42,207 bases of DNA from Planctomycetota bacterium (GTDB lineage Bacteria > Planctomycetota > JAJSAM01 > JAJVHW01): assembly GCA_021776825.1 (NCBI GenBank), contig JAJFFG010000109.1, positions 1-42,207 of the forward strand, read 5' to 3'. Positions 33,824 through 41,989 of the stretch are shown one piece after another. Each line of letters begins with the position of its first letter. Within the stretch, counting starts at the first letter, position 1. The notes below the pieces were generated by a model. It was given only the letters and a program-made list of their open reading frames with translations. It ran no database searches and was not told the origin of the DNA. Made by a program: the position numbers and the translations under genes.

Positions 33824-34059
33824 TCGGCGCTCGGCAGCCTCAGGGGCGCCCTCCGCCTGGCGACCGTCACACTGCGGCCGAGCTTCGCGTCCCAGTAGTC
33901 CGTCAAGACCACCGAGCCCGACGCAGCCATTCCGGCCCACGAGAAGCGAGGTCGCTGCGGTGCTGCGACGAGGACGAGCCCCCCGAGGACCGCTAGCATC
34001 GGCACGAGCACGCGCGCCCGTCTTGGCTTCCTCGGCGGCGGGACGTGCTCCGCGGTCAT
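33820..34059 (-). CDS. Small membrane protein, first gene of the paralogue operon
   Basis: Seventy-nine residues from the ATG at 34059. PPPRKPRRARVLVPMLAVLGG is a more distant form of the family start (shown here as PPPRKPRRARVLVP), with one membrane helix. A basic C-terminus follows (VTVARRRAPLRL). It begins the four-gene coupled operon. A 34-bp sequence just upstream (34065-34098) is repeated upstream of the next gene to the right. Confidence 0.55.
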   Translation of the reverse strand: MTAEHVPPPRKPRRARVLVPMLAVLGGLVLVAAPQRPRFSWAGMAASGSVVLTDYWDAKLGRSVTVARRRAPLRLPSAE

Positions 34060-34064
34060 CCGGT

Positions 34065-34386
34065 CATCGTACGGGGGAGGTTGCGGCCGGCGTTCGGCTA
34101 GCACCGTGAGCGGAGCCGCCGCGACCCCATCACGCACGCGCCGCCACCGATGGCCGTGAGCGCCAGACCGTGGAACGCCAGCCCCAGGTCGTGAACACCG
34201 GCGAGTCCGCCAATGACGGTGAAGAGGCCGCTCAGGACTGCGAGGGTGCCGATCAGACACGCGACGAAGCTGGCTACCACCGACGCGATGCGATCTCTAT
34301 CGGTTGTCGCCGGCTTCCGCGGGTCGTGGGTGCTGCCAGGCGACACCGAGACATCGTACGGGGCGAGGTTGCGGCCGGCGTTCGGC
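34065..34386. repeat. 34-bp direct repeat upstream of two minus-strand genes
   Basis: The copy at 34065-34098 and the copy at 34352-34386 both read CATCGTACGGGG, then GAGGTTGCGGCCGG, then CGTTCGGC, with one inserted base. Each lies just upstream of a minus-strand start (34059 and 34346), so they may be shared promoters or operators, or relics of a tandem duplication. Confidence 0.8.
34098..34346 (-). CDS. Small membrane protein with two helices
   Basis: Eighty-two residues from the GTG at 34346. An N-terminal polar head (STHDPRKPATTDRDR) is followed by two hydrophobic helices (about 18-42 and 47-70) and a basic tail. No family recognised. An in-frame upstream start at 34448 would add 34 residues that overlap the lipoprotein gene start and look non-coding. 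Confidence 0.5.
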   Translation of the reverse strand: MSPGSTHDPRKPATTDRDRIASVVASFVACLIGTLAVLSGLFTVIGGLAGVHDLGLAFHGLALTAIGGGACVMGSRRLRSRC

Positions 34387-34438
34387 GCTACGACGCCGCA
34401 GGGCTCGACTCCCCGTATCGTCTGAGCGGGAGGTACGA

Positions 34439-35107
34439 ATGACGACACGCATCATCACGCTCGGGGTTCTGGCACTCGGACTGACGACGCTCGGCACGAC
34501 GAGCTGCGCCGGTCAGGGGGCCGGCGACGGGCGGGCCGCGCCGATCGGGGCCAGCACTCGGACGGCTGGTCAGGAGGGGGGCACCGGCAGGCACGTCCTC
34601 GACATCCCAAAGTGGTTCGACGGTGTCTTCGGGACGCAGACGGCTGCCAGCAATACCGGTGGAACCGGGCACGGGAACAAGGACGGCAACGGTGGAACCG
34701 GACACGGGGATAAGCACGATGGCGGCGACGAGGGAGGTGACGGGCGTGGGGTCGCGTCGCGTGGTGGCGACGAGGGAGGGGCAGGGCGCACTGCGCACGA
34801 GGACGCCGACCGCAGCGAGCGGGGCTGGATGTCGCTACGTGCGATGGCGGAGACCTTGAGGTCAGAGGGCCAGCACGGCGGTGGCGGGGACGGCCGGTTC
34901 GACGGCCAGCAGCAGGGCGGAGACGACAAGCGACTCGACGGCACGAACACCGGGGACGGCGGCAAGCGGGTCGGCGTCGAGGGCGGTGGCGCCAAGCGGC
35001 TCGACGGGACGGGCGGCGGCGTTGACAGCCGCTCCGATGGGGGGAACGTCGGCGACGGTCGGAGCGACGGCGGCGCTGAGACCGGCGACGGTCGAAAGCC
35101 GGAGTAG
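34439..35107 (+). CDS. Gly/Asp-rich putative lipoprotein
   Basis: A 222-residue protein with ATG at 34439 behind GGGAGG. Residues 1-23 form a signal with a Cys (LGTTSC), a weak lipobox. About 60% of the rest is low complexity, with repeated GGTGHG, GDEGG, KRLDGT and DGRSDGG blocks. Only HVLDIPKWFDGVFGTQ (about 52-67) looks like folded sequence. Unknown function. Such Gly/Asp-rich tails may be surface exposed. Confidence 0.58.
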   Translation: MTTRIITLGVLALGLTTLGTTSCAGQGAGDGRAAPIGASTRTAGQEGGTGRHVLDIPKWFDGVFGTQTAASNTGGTGHGNKDGNGGTGHGDKHDGGDEGGDGRGVASRGGDEGGAGRTAHEDADRSERGWMSLRAMAETLRSEGQHGGGGDGRFDGQQQGGDDKRLDGTNTGDGGKRVGVEGGGAKRLDGTGGGVDSRSDGGNVGDGRSDGGAETGDGRKPE

Positions 35108-35153
35108 CCGCTGGTCGGCGTCGAGTGTCGGCCGGGGACGCGATGCTGGGCCC

Positions 35154-35417
35154 ATGCCTGACGACCCGCTCTGGACCGTGTTCATCGCAGCGGCCGGCGC
35201 CGTCATCGGGCTGTTCCTGCTGCGGGTGGTGATCGCGTCGGGTGTCGCGATGGGAGTGCGCCGGGCGAACGCGAAGGTGCTCCGCCCCACCGGGGAACTC
35301 ATGGGCAACAGGACGCGTGAGCAGTGCCCGCACTGCGCGACGAGTCTGTACGTTCGCGTGCACGCCTCCGCGTTGGTGTGCGACGACTGCCACGGACACA
35401 TCCGCGTCCGTCGCTAG
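35154..35417 (+). CDS. Membrane-anchored zinc-ribbon protein
   Basis: Eighty-seven residues, ATG at 35154. An N-terminal helix (WTVFIAAAGAVIGLFLL) is followed by a basic region and a C-terminal zinc ribbon with EQCPHCATSLYVR and LVCDDCHG (two CxxC pairs). Unknown function. Its stop overlaps that of the convergent gene at 35414, which has the same plan. Confidence 0.65.
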   Translation: MPDDPLWTVFIAAAGAVIGLFLLRVVIASGVAMGVRRANAKVLRPTGELMGNRTREQCPHCATSLYVRVHASALVCDDCHGHIRVRR

Positions 35418-35899
35418 TCGACGGTCCCGAACTGCGTCTGCTTTCCGCACCCTGGGCACGTGATCTCGGTGCCCTCCAGTCGAGCGGCCTTCGAGATAGC
35501 CATGTCGCACTTCTCGCACGCGTGAGTGACGTTGCGGTGGAGCCACATGTCAGAGCGGGCCTGGAGCGAGGACGCTCCGGTCGGAGGGAGGCCCTCGTGC
35601 TCACGGATGGGGCTGATGGTGTCGCTCGCGCTCTCGGCCGCTCCCGCCACAGCATCAGCGGGCCGGTTGGCCTTCTGCAACTCGGCGAGGATCGAAGACT
35701 GAGTGCTCGCGGCGGACTCTGCCTCCCGCTGCCAGCGACCGTAAGCGCCCCAGATTGCGGCGATCACCCAGCCCGGCGGACCGAGCAGTCCCCACATGGC
35801 AGACTCCTCGCCATCGCTCGCCAAGTAGGCGATCCCGCACGAGACCGCGGTGCAGAGCAGGCCGCCGAGGACCACGTAGAGGACGGTGTCGGAGTCCAT
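35414..35899 (-). CDS. Membrane-anchored zinc-ribbon protein, convergent with the previous one
   Basis: A 161-residue protein with one or two helices (about 5-26 and 34-50), a helical middle rich in Ala/Glu/Ser, and a C-terminal zinc ribbon with THACEKCDMA and ITCPGCGKQ. It shares the anchor-plus-ribbon plan with the convergent gene but the sequences are not alike outside the Cys pairs. Confidence 0.65.
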   Translation of the reverse strand: MDSDTVLYVVLGGLLCTAVSCGIAYLASDGEESAMWGLLGPPGWVIAAIWGAYGRWQREAESAASTQSSILAELQKANRPADAVAGAAESASDTISPIREHEGLPPTGASSLQARSDMWLHRNVTHACEKCDMAISKAARLEGTEITCPGCGKQTQFGTVD

Positions 35900-35957
35900 A
35901 TCGTCCTCCAGGTCGCCCGCCGCCGCTGTCAGGACGACGACGGGCGCGCCGGAGCCC

Positions 35958-36248
35958 CTACTTCTTCACGGTGACGGTCTGCGAGTTCACCGTCACGATG
36001 CCGGTGAAGATGTTCAGCACGAAGTCGATCGGCTCGCGCTGCACGGTAACCGTGTAGTCCGCCGCGCCGCCAGCGAGCGTCGTCGTGTCGGCGTCGCTCA
36101 CCGGGACCAGGCCCCAGAGCGCGTACCACTGCCGCACAGACGCTTCTGACTGCCCGGTGCCGCCGCTGCCGACGCGATGCGTCGAGGTCATGCACCCCGT
36201 GAGCGCGAGGGCGGCGATCAACGCCGCGAGAGTGAACATTCGCTTCAT
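35958..36248 (-). CDS. Lipoprotein resembling phage Bor/Iss family
   Basis: Ninety-six residues from the ATG at 36248, behind GGAGGA. The signal ends ALALTGC (C at about 19). The body has QWYALWGLVP, a Gly/Ala-rich turn and VLNIFTGIVTVNSQTVTV at the end. The layout recalls the Bor lipoprotein of phage lambda (serum resistance), which ends in a similar FVNGLLGFITLGIY segment, but identity is low and this is only a suggestion. Confidence 0.6.
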   Translation of the reverse strand: MKRMFTLAALIAALALTGCMTSTHRVGSGGTGQSEASVRQWYALWGLVPVSDADTTTLAGGAADYTVTVQREPIDFVLNIFTGIVTVNSQTVTVKK

Positions 36249-36408
36249 CGTTCGAGTCCTCCGATGGGTCGTGTGTTCGACGCTGCTGATGGTGCGCAGC
36301 GACGGAGTTGTGTGCAAGCGGCGTCTCCCCACCTCGCGGGTGCGCCCCGGATCGCAGAGGAACGGACCCACTGCACCGTGATGTCCACGCCCCTGGCGAG
36401 GCACGGGC

Positions 36409-36750
36409 TCAATGACGATCGCTGGGGCGTCCGTTCAGGTCGTTGAGCAACGCCAGGGTCGCCAGGGGTACGAGTGACACGGCGACCCCGGCAACCGTGG
36501 CGAGAAGCCCCACGCCGAGCCCCGAGTTCAGGGGGTACTCGTCGTGGACGAACATGGCCCCGATCATCGTCGCGATGCCCCAGATCGCCGAGAACAGGTT
36601 CCAGCGCGTCTGGTTGCGGCCCGTTTTCGCCGAGTGCTCCCAGACGACGAAGAACACGACGGAACACGCGAGGCCGATCACCGTGATCGCGATCGGATCC
36701 TCCGCGCCGCCGGCATCCAGCCAGTCCTCATAGTCGAGCCAGTGCCTCAC
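36409..36750 (-). CDS. Small polytopic membrane protein
   Basis: A 113-residue protein with three likely helices (about 20-38, 53-70 and 76-102). The N-terminus is acidic (DYEDWLDAGGAEDP). No family recognised. It starts at the ATG at 36750; downstream (36251-36408) is non-coding. Confidence 0.6.
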   Translation of the reverse strand: MRHWLDYEDWLDAGGAEDPIAITVIGLACSVVFFVVWEHSAKTGRNQTRWNLFSAIWGIATMIGAMFVHDEYPLNSGLGVGLLATVAGVAVSLVPLATLALLNDLNGRPSDRH

Positions 36751-36951
36751 GCGACACCTCCATGCGCCCCCGCTGGAGAGCGGGCTCAGTGAAGAGTAGC
36801 AGGACGACTGGTGCTCCCCGATCGGCGCTGGCCGGGGTCAGGGGGGGGGCCGGGCACACCCTTGCGGATGTCAGATCTCGAGTCTGATCGTCCATCCGTG
36901 GTCACAGGTCCACCCCACGTCCGGCCGGAACGGTCGCCTCGATCAGCGGCG

Positions 36952-37545
36952 TCACTCCTTCAGTTCTGGCCACCTGCCGGTGCCGAGCGGGTCGCCCTCG
37001 TGGGTCCAGCCAGGCAGCGATGAGCGGTCCACGCCGTTGGCGAGGTCCGCGATCGTCAGGGCTTCGACCACGACCGCGAGCGCGGCGAGCTCCCTCTCTG
37101 TCTTGTTGAGCCAGGTACCCAACTCGTTGCCCATGAGGAAGTTCCCCTTCGCAGCCGCGGCGAGTCCGGCGCGGAGGTTCGCGGCCCTGGCTGGGAACGC
37201 GATCTTCGCGATGGTCTTCGCGATCGTGAGCATCAACTGGATGAAGCGGTCGGTGAGTCCGAAGCCCCCCGGCCCCGGCTTGCAGTAGCGCCGATGGCGG
37301 AAGCACTCATCGGCCCAGCGATGCGTCTCGGCCATGAGGTTGCGGAGGTCGTCGAAGGCTGCTCGTCGAGCCGAGTCGTCCTCGAGTTCGCCGACTCGCT
37401 CGCGGGCCGCGTCCCGTTCAGTACGCAGGCGCTCCTGCTCAGCCGTCGCGGCGTTGGCAGCGCGCTCCATCCGAGCGTGCGTGTAGATCCCGAAGCCGAC
37501 GCCGATGGCAGCGATGACGACGGAGATGATCTCAAGCACGGGCAC
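36952..37545 (-). CDS. Membrane-anchored coiled-coil protein, unknown function
   Basis: A 197-residue protein from the GTG at 37545; a TTG 57 bp upstream is possible but less likely. One N-terminal helix (VLEIISVVIAAIGVGFGIY) is followed by a coiled coil (AEQERLRTERDAARERVGEL). The remaining part is helical with HRRYCKPGPGGFG and TDRFIQLMLTIAKTI. No known domain. The 200 bp upstream of its stop contains a run of nine G at 36841-36849. Confidence 0.58.
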   Translation of the reverse strand: MPVLEIISVVIAAIGVGFGIYTHARMERAANAATAEQERLRTERDAARERVGELEDDSARRAAFDDLRNLMAETHRWADECFRHRRYCKPGPGGFGLTDRFIQLMLTIAKTIAKIAFPARAANLRAGLAAAAKGNFLMGNELGTWLNKTERELAALAVVVEALTIADLANGVDRSSLPGWTHEGDPLGTGRWPELKE

Positions 37546-37941
37546 TCGCCAGGGTGCGGCCCTGGGGCCCTCGGCATCAAGAGGAACCTCTTGCCGCAGC
37601 AAGCGGAGGACCTTCGCGGTCAGTTGTACGCGGCGAAGAGGGCCCAGGGGGCGCGCACCGACCTCACTTCCCGCAACTCTTGCGGAGAGTCCCGCGCGGC
37701 AGACTCAGTAGCCACTGAGACGGGCGTGTCCTCCCGATCTGTCGAGAACTCCGCGGACTACGCCGCCGGGGTCGACGCCGTCGCGGAGGTCTGACCCGAC
37801 CTCAAGCCGAAGTTCCTCTCCGGCCGAGTGAAGCACGAACAGCCGGGCATCAGCGCGCTCGCGTTTCCGTAGTGCAGAGTGCCGCGCGCCGATAATCAAG
37901 GCAGACATGGTGCGTTGGCTAACCACCGCGGAGGTTCTTGA
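37546..37941. other. Gene-free stretch before the toxin-antitoxin pair
   Basis: Only chance open frames. The last 40 bp should hold the promoter and ribosome binding site (GGAGG at about 37930) of the antitoxin gene. I see no clear palindromic operator. Confidence 0.4.
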
Positions 37942-38625
37942 ATGAGCTCGCGACCAGCTTCGCTCGTCGGAGCATACGATGCGACGCGTGCCGCCGCGCT
38001 GGCCGGCGTCCCGAAGAACACCGTGTACCACTGGGCGCGCGTCGGGGACCTCGTCCCATCGGTCTCGGCGGTGCGCGAGAAGCTCTGGTCGTTCGCCGAT
38101 GTCGTGCAGCTTCGGATGATCTACTGGTTGCGCCACCCGGAACTCGACGCCGACGCGGCGCGGGCCCGGGTCAGCATGGCCGCGATCCGAAGAGCGAAAG
38201 AGCGACTCGCCACCGAGGGCCTGGAGTTGTGGCAGCGGATCGAGGGCGGCGACGGGTACTCGCCGCTCATCGTGAGCCGCTCTGGCGAGCTGTTCCTCGA
38301 CTCCAACGCTCCGGAGGAACTGTCCGGCCAGACGACGCTGGGCGCTGACTTCCTGGACGTCCTGGGTCCCTTCACGCTGACCGAACACGCCGGCCCCCAC
38401 CTCGTTCGCCCCCGACCCAGCCTGCGGATAATCCCGGGTCGCGTCGCTGGCCAGCCACATCTCAAAGGGTCGCGGCTGACTACGCTTGCCGTGGCCGCGA
38501 TGTTCGATCGCGGGTACTCCCTCGATGACATTGCACACCTCTACCCGGACGAGGACCGCGGAGGCATCGCCGAGGCCGTCGACCTCGAACTCCAACTGGG
38601 CTCGGTGACTCGGACCGCCGCCTGA
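37942..38625 (+). CDS. MerR-like/DUF433 antitoxin
   Basis: A 227-residue protein. The N-terminal half has a MerR-like helix-turn-helix, with YDATRAAALAGVPKNTVYHW and then LWSFADVVQLRMIYWLR (given here as YDATRAAALAGVPKNTV and LWSFADVVQLR). The C-terminal 70 residues are DUF433: GQPHLKGSRLTTLAVAAM, FDRGYSLDDIAHLYPDE. DUF433 proteins are antitoxins or DNA-binding partners of PIN-like toxins such as VapBC45 of mycobacteria. Its TGA overlaps the ATG of the next gene by one base (TGATG), so they are coupled. Confidence 0.75.
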   Translation: MSSRPASLVGAYDATRAAALAGVPKNTVYHWARVGDLVPSVSAVREKLWSFADVVQLRMIYWLRHPELDADAARARVSMAAIRRAKERLATEGLELWQRIEGGDGYSPLIVSRSGELFLDSNAPEELSGQTTLGADFLDVLGPFTLTEHAGPHLVRPRPSLRIIPGRVAGQPHLKGSRLTTLAVAAMFDRGYSLDDIAHLYPDEDRGGIAEAVDLELQLGSVTRTAA

Positions 38626-39164
38626 TGCCGCCCGACGCCTCGGGCTTTGCGAGGGCGGTTGAGCCTCTCTCCGTCGCTCTCGACGTAGGGTTCCCGGTGC
38701 CGATTGTCGACTCCCTGAACTCGCACATGCCGGACTTCAGCCTGGCGCTCGTTCAACGCATCGATCCACGCCTTCGCACGCTCGATGATTGGCAGCTCAT
38801 CGCTGCTCTGCCGCACTTCAATCACTGCGTCCTCGTCACCAACGACGACTTCCTGAATGAGTCGCGAGTCCTCACGGCGGCGCACCAGGCCCACGTAACG
38901 CTTGTCACGGTCGGGAAGTCGGGTCACGACATGATCAAGGCGACGGGCATGCTGCTGACAGCTCTGCCGGACATCCGCCACGAGATCGAGGCACGCTCCC
39001 GCCCGCTCGTCTTCAAGCTCCGCCCCACCCGCGCGAAGGGGAAGACGATCGGTCAGCAGATGAGCCTCAGGGCGAGCAGGCATGGAGTCTCAACCCGGGC
39101 GATGTTCGGCGCGGAGCAACTGAGCGACGACGAGCTTGCGCACCCGTTCACAAGTACGCCGTAG
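38625..39164 (+). CDS. PIN-like toxin partner
   Basis: A 179-residue protein placed immediately after the DUF433 gene. The sequence FPVPIVDSLNSH near the start, LDDWQLIAAL in the middle and VLVTNDDFL later fit a PIN-like order of acidic residues, which in the family cut RNA. The last 60 residues are basic (RPTRAKGKTIGQQM). The assignment rests on position and this pattern. If correct, the antitoxin inhibits it and represses the operon. Confidence 0.62.
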   Translation: MPPDASGFARAVEPLSVALDVGFPVPIVDSLNSHMPDFSLALVQRIDPRLRTLDDWQLIAALPHFNHCVLVTNDDFLNESRVLTAAHQAHVTLVTVGKSGHDMIKATGMLLTALPDIRHEIEARSRPLVFKLRPTRAKGKTIGQQMSLRASRHGVSTRAMFGAEQLSDDELAHPFTSTP

Positions 39165-39460
39165 GAGCGGCGGTGCGACGCGGCGCTGCCTTCGTCCCTC
39201 TCCGCTAGTTCGGATCACCGCCCTCCCAAACCCCGACGAAGACGACGCCAGTTCCGCGGACCAGAGGCGGATCCTCGGGCCCCGCGAGGAAACTGAGAAT
39301 TCCTCAGCGGTCAGCACTTCCGGGAGCTTCCGGCTCCCGCCGCTAGACGCCACCCACTCGGCGGTCGCTGGCCTCCCAGCGAGCAATCCAGCGTCGTGAC
39401 CTCGTCCTAAGTTGAACGCGTCGCGCACGTTAGCCGCGCACGCATCCAGATCCCGGGACG
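39165..39460. other. Gap after the toxin gene
   Basis: No gene is convincing here. A plus-strand frame ending at 39399 (up to 87 codons) is Ser/Pro/Arg-rich and overlaps the toxin end; I leave it out. Confidence 0.4.
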
Positions 39461-40138
39461 ATGGTCAGCACGACACCCTGTGAAGCAAAGCCGAGCCCGC
39501 TCTGCCAGCGGGGCCGTTCGGCGCTGTCGTCGTCTTCGCCCGGGGGGCCAATCCGCCCCCTGGGCACTCCGGGCCCGTGGCGCGTCCAGGTCGCCGCCGG
39601 GTGGAGCGTCGTGGAGGACTTCGGCCTCACTGCCGTCGCGCTCGAGCGGAGCGTTCGTGAGGGCTGGTGGCGCGGCCTGCCGGTCCATGCCGCCGAGGCC
39701 GTCGCGCTGGCCTATCAGCACCCCGACGACGACGCATCGCGAAGCCGGGCCCGCGTCGGCACGGTCGCCGCCGTTCGCTGGGACGCAGCGGAGATGCGCG
39801 TCATTGGGTCAGTTCGATGGCGAAGCAACCGGGCAGCGCGCCGCGTCGTCCAGCGCCTCGAGGTGAACCACAATGACGCGGCGCTCCGCACCGCTGGCGA
39901 GTGGCCTCACCTCTTCCTCGGCCTCTCGGTCATTGGGATCGGCGCCCGCGGTGCCAGCATCGAGTTGCCCGCCGCGACCCCACCGACTCACTCCGCGCCG
40001 TCCTCCGCCGCGGAGCCCCGAACAGCGACGCAGGCCGCGTGGTACCGCTCGTTCCGCCCGTTCGCGGTCGATGTCGTCTCCGCGCCCGCTCTGTCCGGCT
40101 CCGTCTTCCTCGGCCCCGTGGACGCGGTGCCCGAATGA
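39461..40138 (+). CDS. Hypothetical protein, possibly phage protease-like
   Basis: A 225-residue protein. The first 40 residues are low-complexity. Then VEDFGLTAVALERSVREGWW, RGLPVHAAEAVALAYQHPDD and RVGTVAAVRWDAAEMRVIG follow the order seen in phage head-maturation proteases of the Mu protein I type (a target-residue His, then a VG-x-V strand). LFLGLSVIGIGARGAS is the later part. No verified catalytic triad. Its TGA overlaps the ATG of the next gene (ATGA). Confidence 0.52.
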   Translation: MVSTTPCEAKPSPLCQRGRSALSSSSPGGPIRPLGTPGPWRVQVAAGWSVVEDFGLTAVALERSVREGWWRGLPVHAAEAVALAYQHPDDDASRSRARVGTVAAVRWDAAEMRVIGSVRWRSNRAARRVVQRLEVNHNDAALRTAGEWPHLFLGLSVIGIGARGASIELPAATPPTHSAPSSAAEPRTATQAAWYRSFRPFAVDVVSAPALSGSVFLGPVDAVPE

Positions 40139-41055
40139 CGCTCCGCGACGTCCTTCGCCGCATCGCGCCCTCCCGGCGCAGTCAGGACCCCGAACCGATG
40201 ACCCCCTCTGCCACTGCCGACTTCCCGCAGCTCCCGGAGAGCGCCACTCGCTGGATCGACGAACAACCGGCCGTCGGCGAAGCCGTCAAGGCGCAGGCCG
40301 CCGCCGTGCGAAGCATGCTCGAAGCCCGCGAGCGCGTCACGGAGCTCGACGCCCACATCCTGCAACTCGAGGATGAGCGATACGTGGTCTCGGAGGGTGT
40401 CGCCGATGGACGAGCCTCCGCGATCGAGCGCGACGCCGTGCTCTCGAACGCCATCGCGGCCGCCCATCGTGAGAGCGCCGCTGTCGCCCGTGCCCTGTCC
40501 AGCGTCCACGAGCGTCGCATCCGCGAGGCAGCAGAACGTGTGCGCGCCGAGCGCGTGGCCGCCGCTCGTGACCTCATCCGCCAGATCGAGGCCGCCCAGG
40601 AGATTGCCAAGGTCCGTACTCGCGAACTCCACGAGCGGCTTCGAGCCGTGCAGGATTACGACCACCAGGCCGCCCGGCTCGTGGCTCCCGCGGCGGGCGT
40701 GTCGATCGAGAAGGCTGCGCAGCCGATTGCCGTTGACGGGACCGCGACGGAGATCCGCGACCGCGCACTCAACCCCAAGCCCGGTGAGTGGTTCGCGGTG
40801 ACGCAGCTACTCGTCGACCTGGTGCCGTTTCTCGAGGTTGATGCGGACGGCTTGGACTCACGCACCGTGCTCAGCTACGCGCCGCAGGCCGGCGTAATCA
40901 CGATCAAGCAGACGCGTCTCGAACACAGCAGCCCGCAACTCAAGCTCATTACCGCTGCGGCGAACGCAACCGAGCGCCGTGCACACGACGTCGGACGCGC
41001 TCGTCGGCGCGAACAGAGGCGCGCCGCGAGAGAACTCCAGCAGGTCGCACCCTGA
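40135..41055 (+). CDS. Coiled-coil protein, unknown function
   Basis: A 306-residue protein from the ATG at 40135. Residues 45-190 are a long coiled coil (RERVTELDAHILQLEDERY, IREAAERVRAERVAAARDL). A mixed C-terminal part has PGEWFAVTQLLVDLVPFLEV. It ends in a basic tail (RRREQRRAARELQ). No recognisable domain. Translational coupling to the upstream gene and position in the island fit a scaffold or structural role if that gene is a phage protease, but this is speculation. Confidence 0.6.
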   Translation: MTLRDVLRRIAPSRRSQDPEPMTPSATADFPQLPESATRWIDEQPAVGEAVKAQAAAVRSMLEARERVTELDAHILQLEDERYVVSEGVADGRASAIERDAVLSNAIAAAHRESAAVARALSSVHERRIREAAERVRAERVAAARDLIRQIEAAQEIAKVRTRELHERLRAVQDYDHQAARLVAPAAGVSIEKAAQPIAVDGTATEIRDRALNPKPGEWFAVTQLLVDLVPFLEVDADGLDSRTVLSYAPQAGVITIKQTRLEHSSPQLKLITAAANATERRAHDVGRARRREQRRAARELQQVAP

Positions 41056-41092
41056 GCGACGCGCTGAGGAAGGTGGAGGGCGCGAGGGTCCC

Positions 41093-41347
41093 GTGAGCGG
41101 CGTTCCGGCCATCCCGTGGGTGCTCATCGCCGCGCGTGCCGGGGAGGCGATGGACGACGAGCAGAGGCCGCGCAGGCGGGCCTCGTTCCGCGTCAGAGAC
41201 CTCCCGGCCGCCCAGCAGCGCGCACACCGGCAGAGGGCCATCCTGCGCGCTCGTGAGCGGTCTCTGACCGGCTACGAAGGTGCCAGCCGGCGACGAGCTC
41301 GCGGGGATCCGCTCGAGTGGCTCATGGGGGCCCCCGTCGGACGTTGA
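41093..41347 (+). CDS. Small basic protein, unknown function
   Basis: Eighty-four residues from a GTG at 41093 (GGAGGG about 15 bp upstream). The first 18 residues are mildly hydrophobic (VPAIPWVLIAARAG), and the rest is strongly basic (RQRAILRARERSLTG, ASRRRARGDPLEWLMG). No family recognised. The start is uncertain. Confidence 0.45.
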   Translation: MSGVPAIPWVLIAARAGEAMDDEQRPRRRASFRVRDLPAAQQRAHRQRAILRARERSLTGYEGASRRRARGDPLEWLMGAPVGR

Positions 41348-41446
41348 AGGCCCGGTCTCCGGTGCGAGACCGAGGGCGTGAATACCCTGCGGGGCATCGG
41401 TCCCGGGCGCGACACGCTCAGGCGAGTTGGCGCCGCCGTTCGCGCA

Positions 41447-41989
41447 TCAGTCCTCCTCAAGCGCGCGCAGCAATGCCGCCTGATTGAGGATGCTGAAGAA
41501 CTGGAGCGCCAAGACCGTCAGGGCAGCTCCCGCGATCGCCCACGGCACGATGTCGTCACGCCGCTGCCCGTACCAGACGCCTAACGAAACCGTCCCGGGG
41601 ATGAGGACGAACACGAGCCACACCAGTGCGCGATATCCCGGTCGCGCCGTGTACGCAGCCCCGTGGAGGTCGGTCCGTTCCGCGGATCGACCGTAGCACT
41701 CGATAGTCACCATGCGCTGCCAGGCGTCGGAGTCTCGCGAGTCCGGGTGGAGGGAGACGCCGAGAACGTAGATCAGCCGCCGCACAGGTAGACCGATGAT
41801 CATCGTGACGAGGAAGTACCAGAGGAGCGCCCACCACCCCGTGGCCCACCACAGGCCCGCCAGAGATGTAGCCGCGACCGCACGCCGGAGGAGGACTCGG
41901 TGCGGCTGGCGGGCCGACATCACGGTCTGCACCACGACGCCGACGACTCCGGCGAGGCCCCAGGCGAGATCCGTTGGTAGTTCCCACAT
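41447..41989 (-). CDS. Polytopic membrane protein, unknown function
   Basis: A 180-residue protein from the ATG at 41989 with four likely helices (about 10-25, 36-66, 124-145 and 154-174). In-frame codons up to 42199 would add 70 residues of poor composition. Between helices 2 and 3 lies a polar segment with HPDSRDSDAWQRM. No known family. The 218 bp to the right edge holds no other convincing gene. Confidence 0.6.
   Translation of the reverse strand: MWELPTDLAWGLAGVVGVVVQTVMSARQPHRVLLRRAVAATSLAGLWWATGWWALLWYFLVTMIIGLPVRRLIYVLGVSLHPDSRDSDAWQRMVTIECYGRSAERTDLHGAAYTARPGYRALVWLVFVLIPGTVSLGVWYGQRRDDIVPWAIAGAALTVLALQFFSILNQAALLRALEED

Noticed and set aside
36841..36849. Run of nine G as a phase-variation tract
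   Set aside because: It lies in non-coding DNA about 100 bp from the nearest gene end and far from any start, so slippage would not switch a frame.
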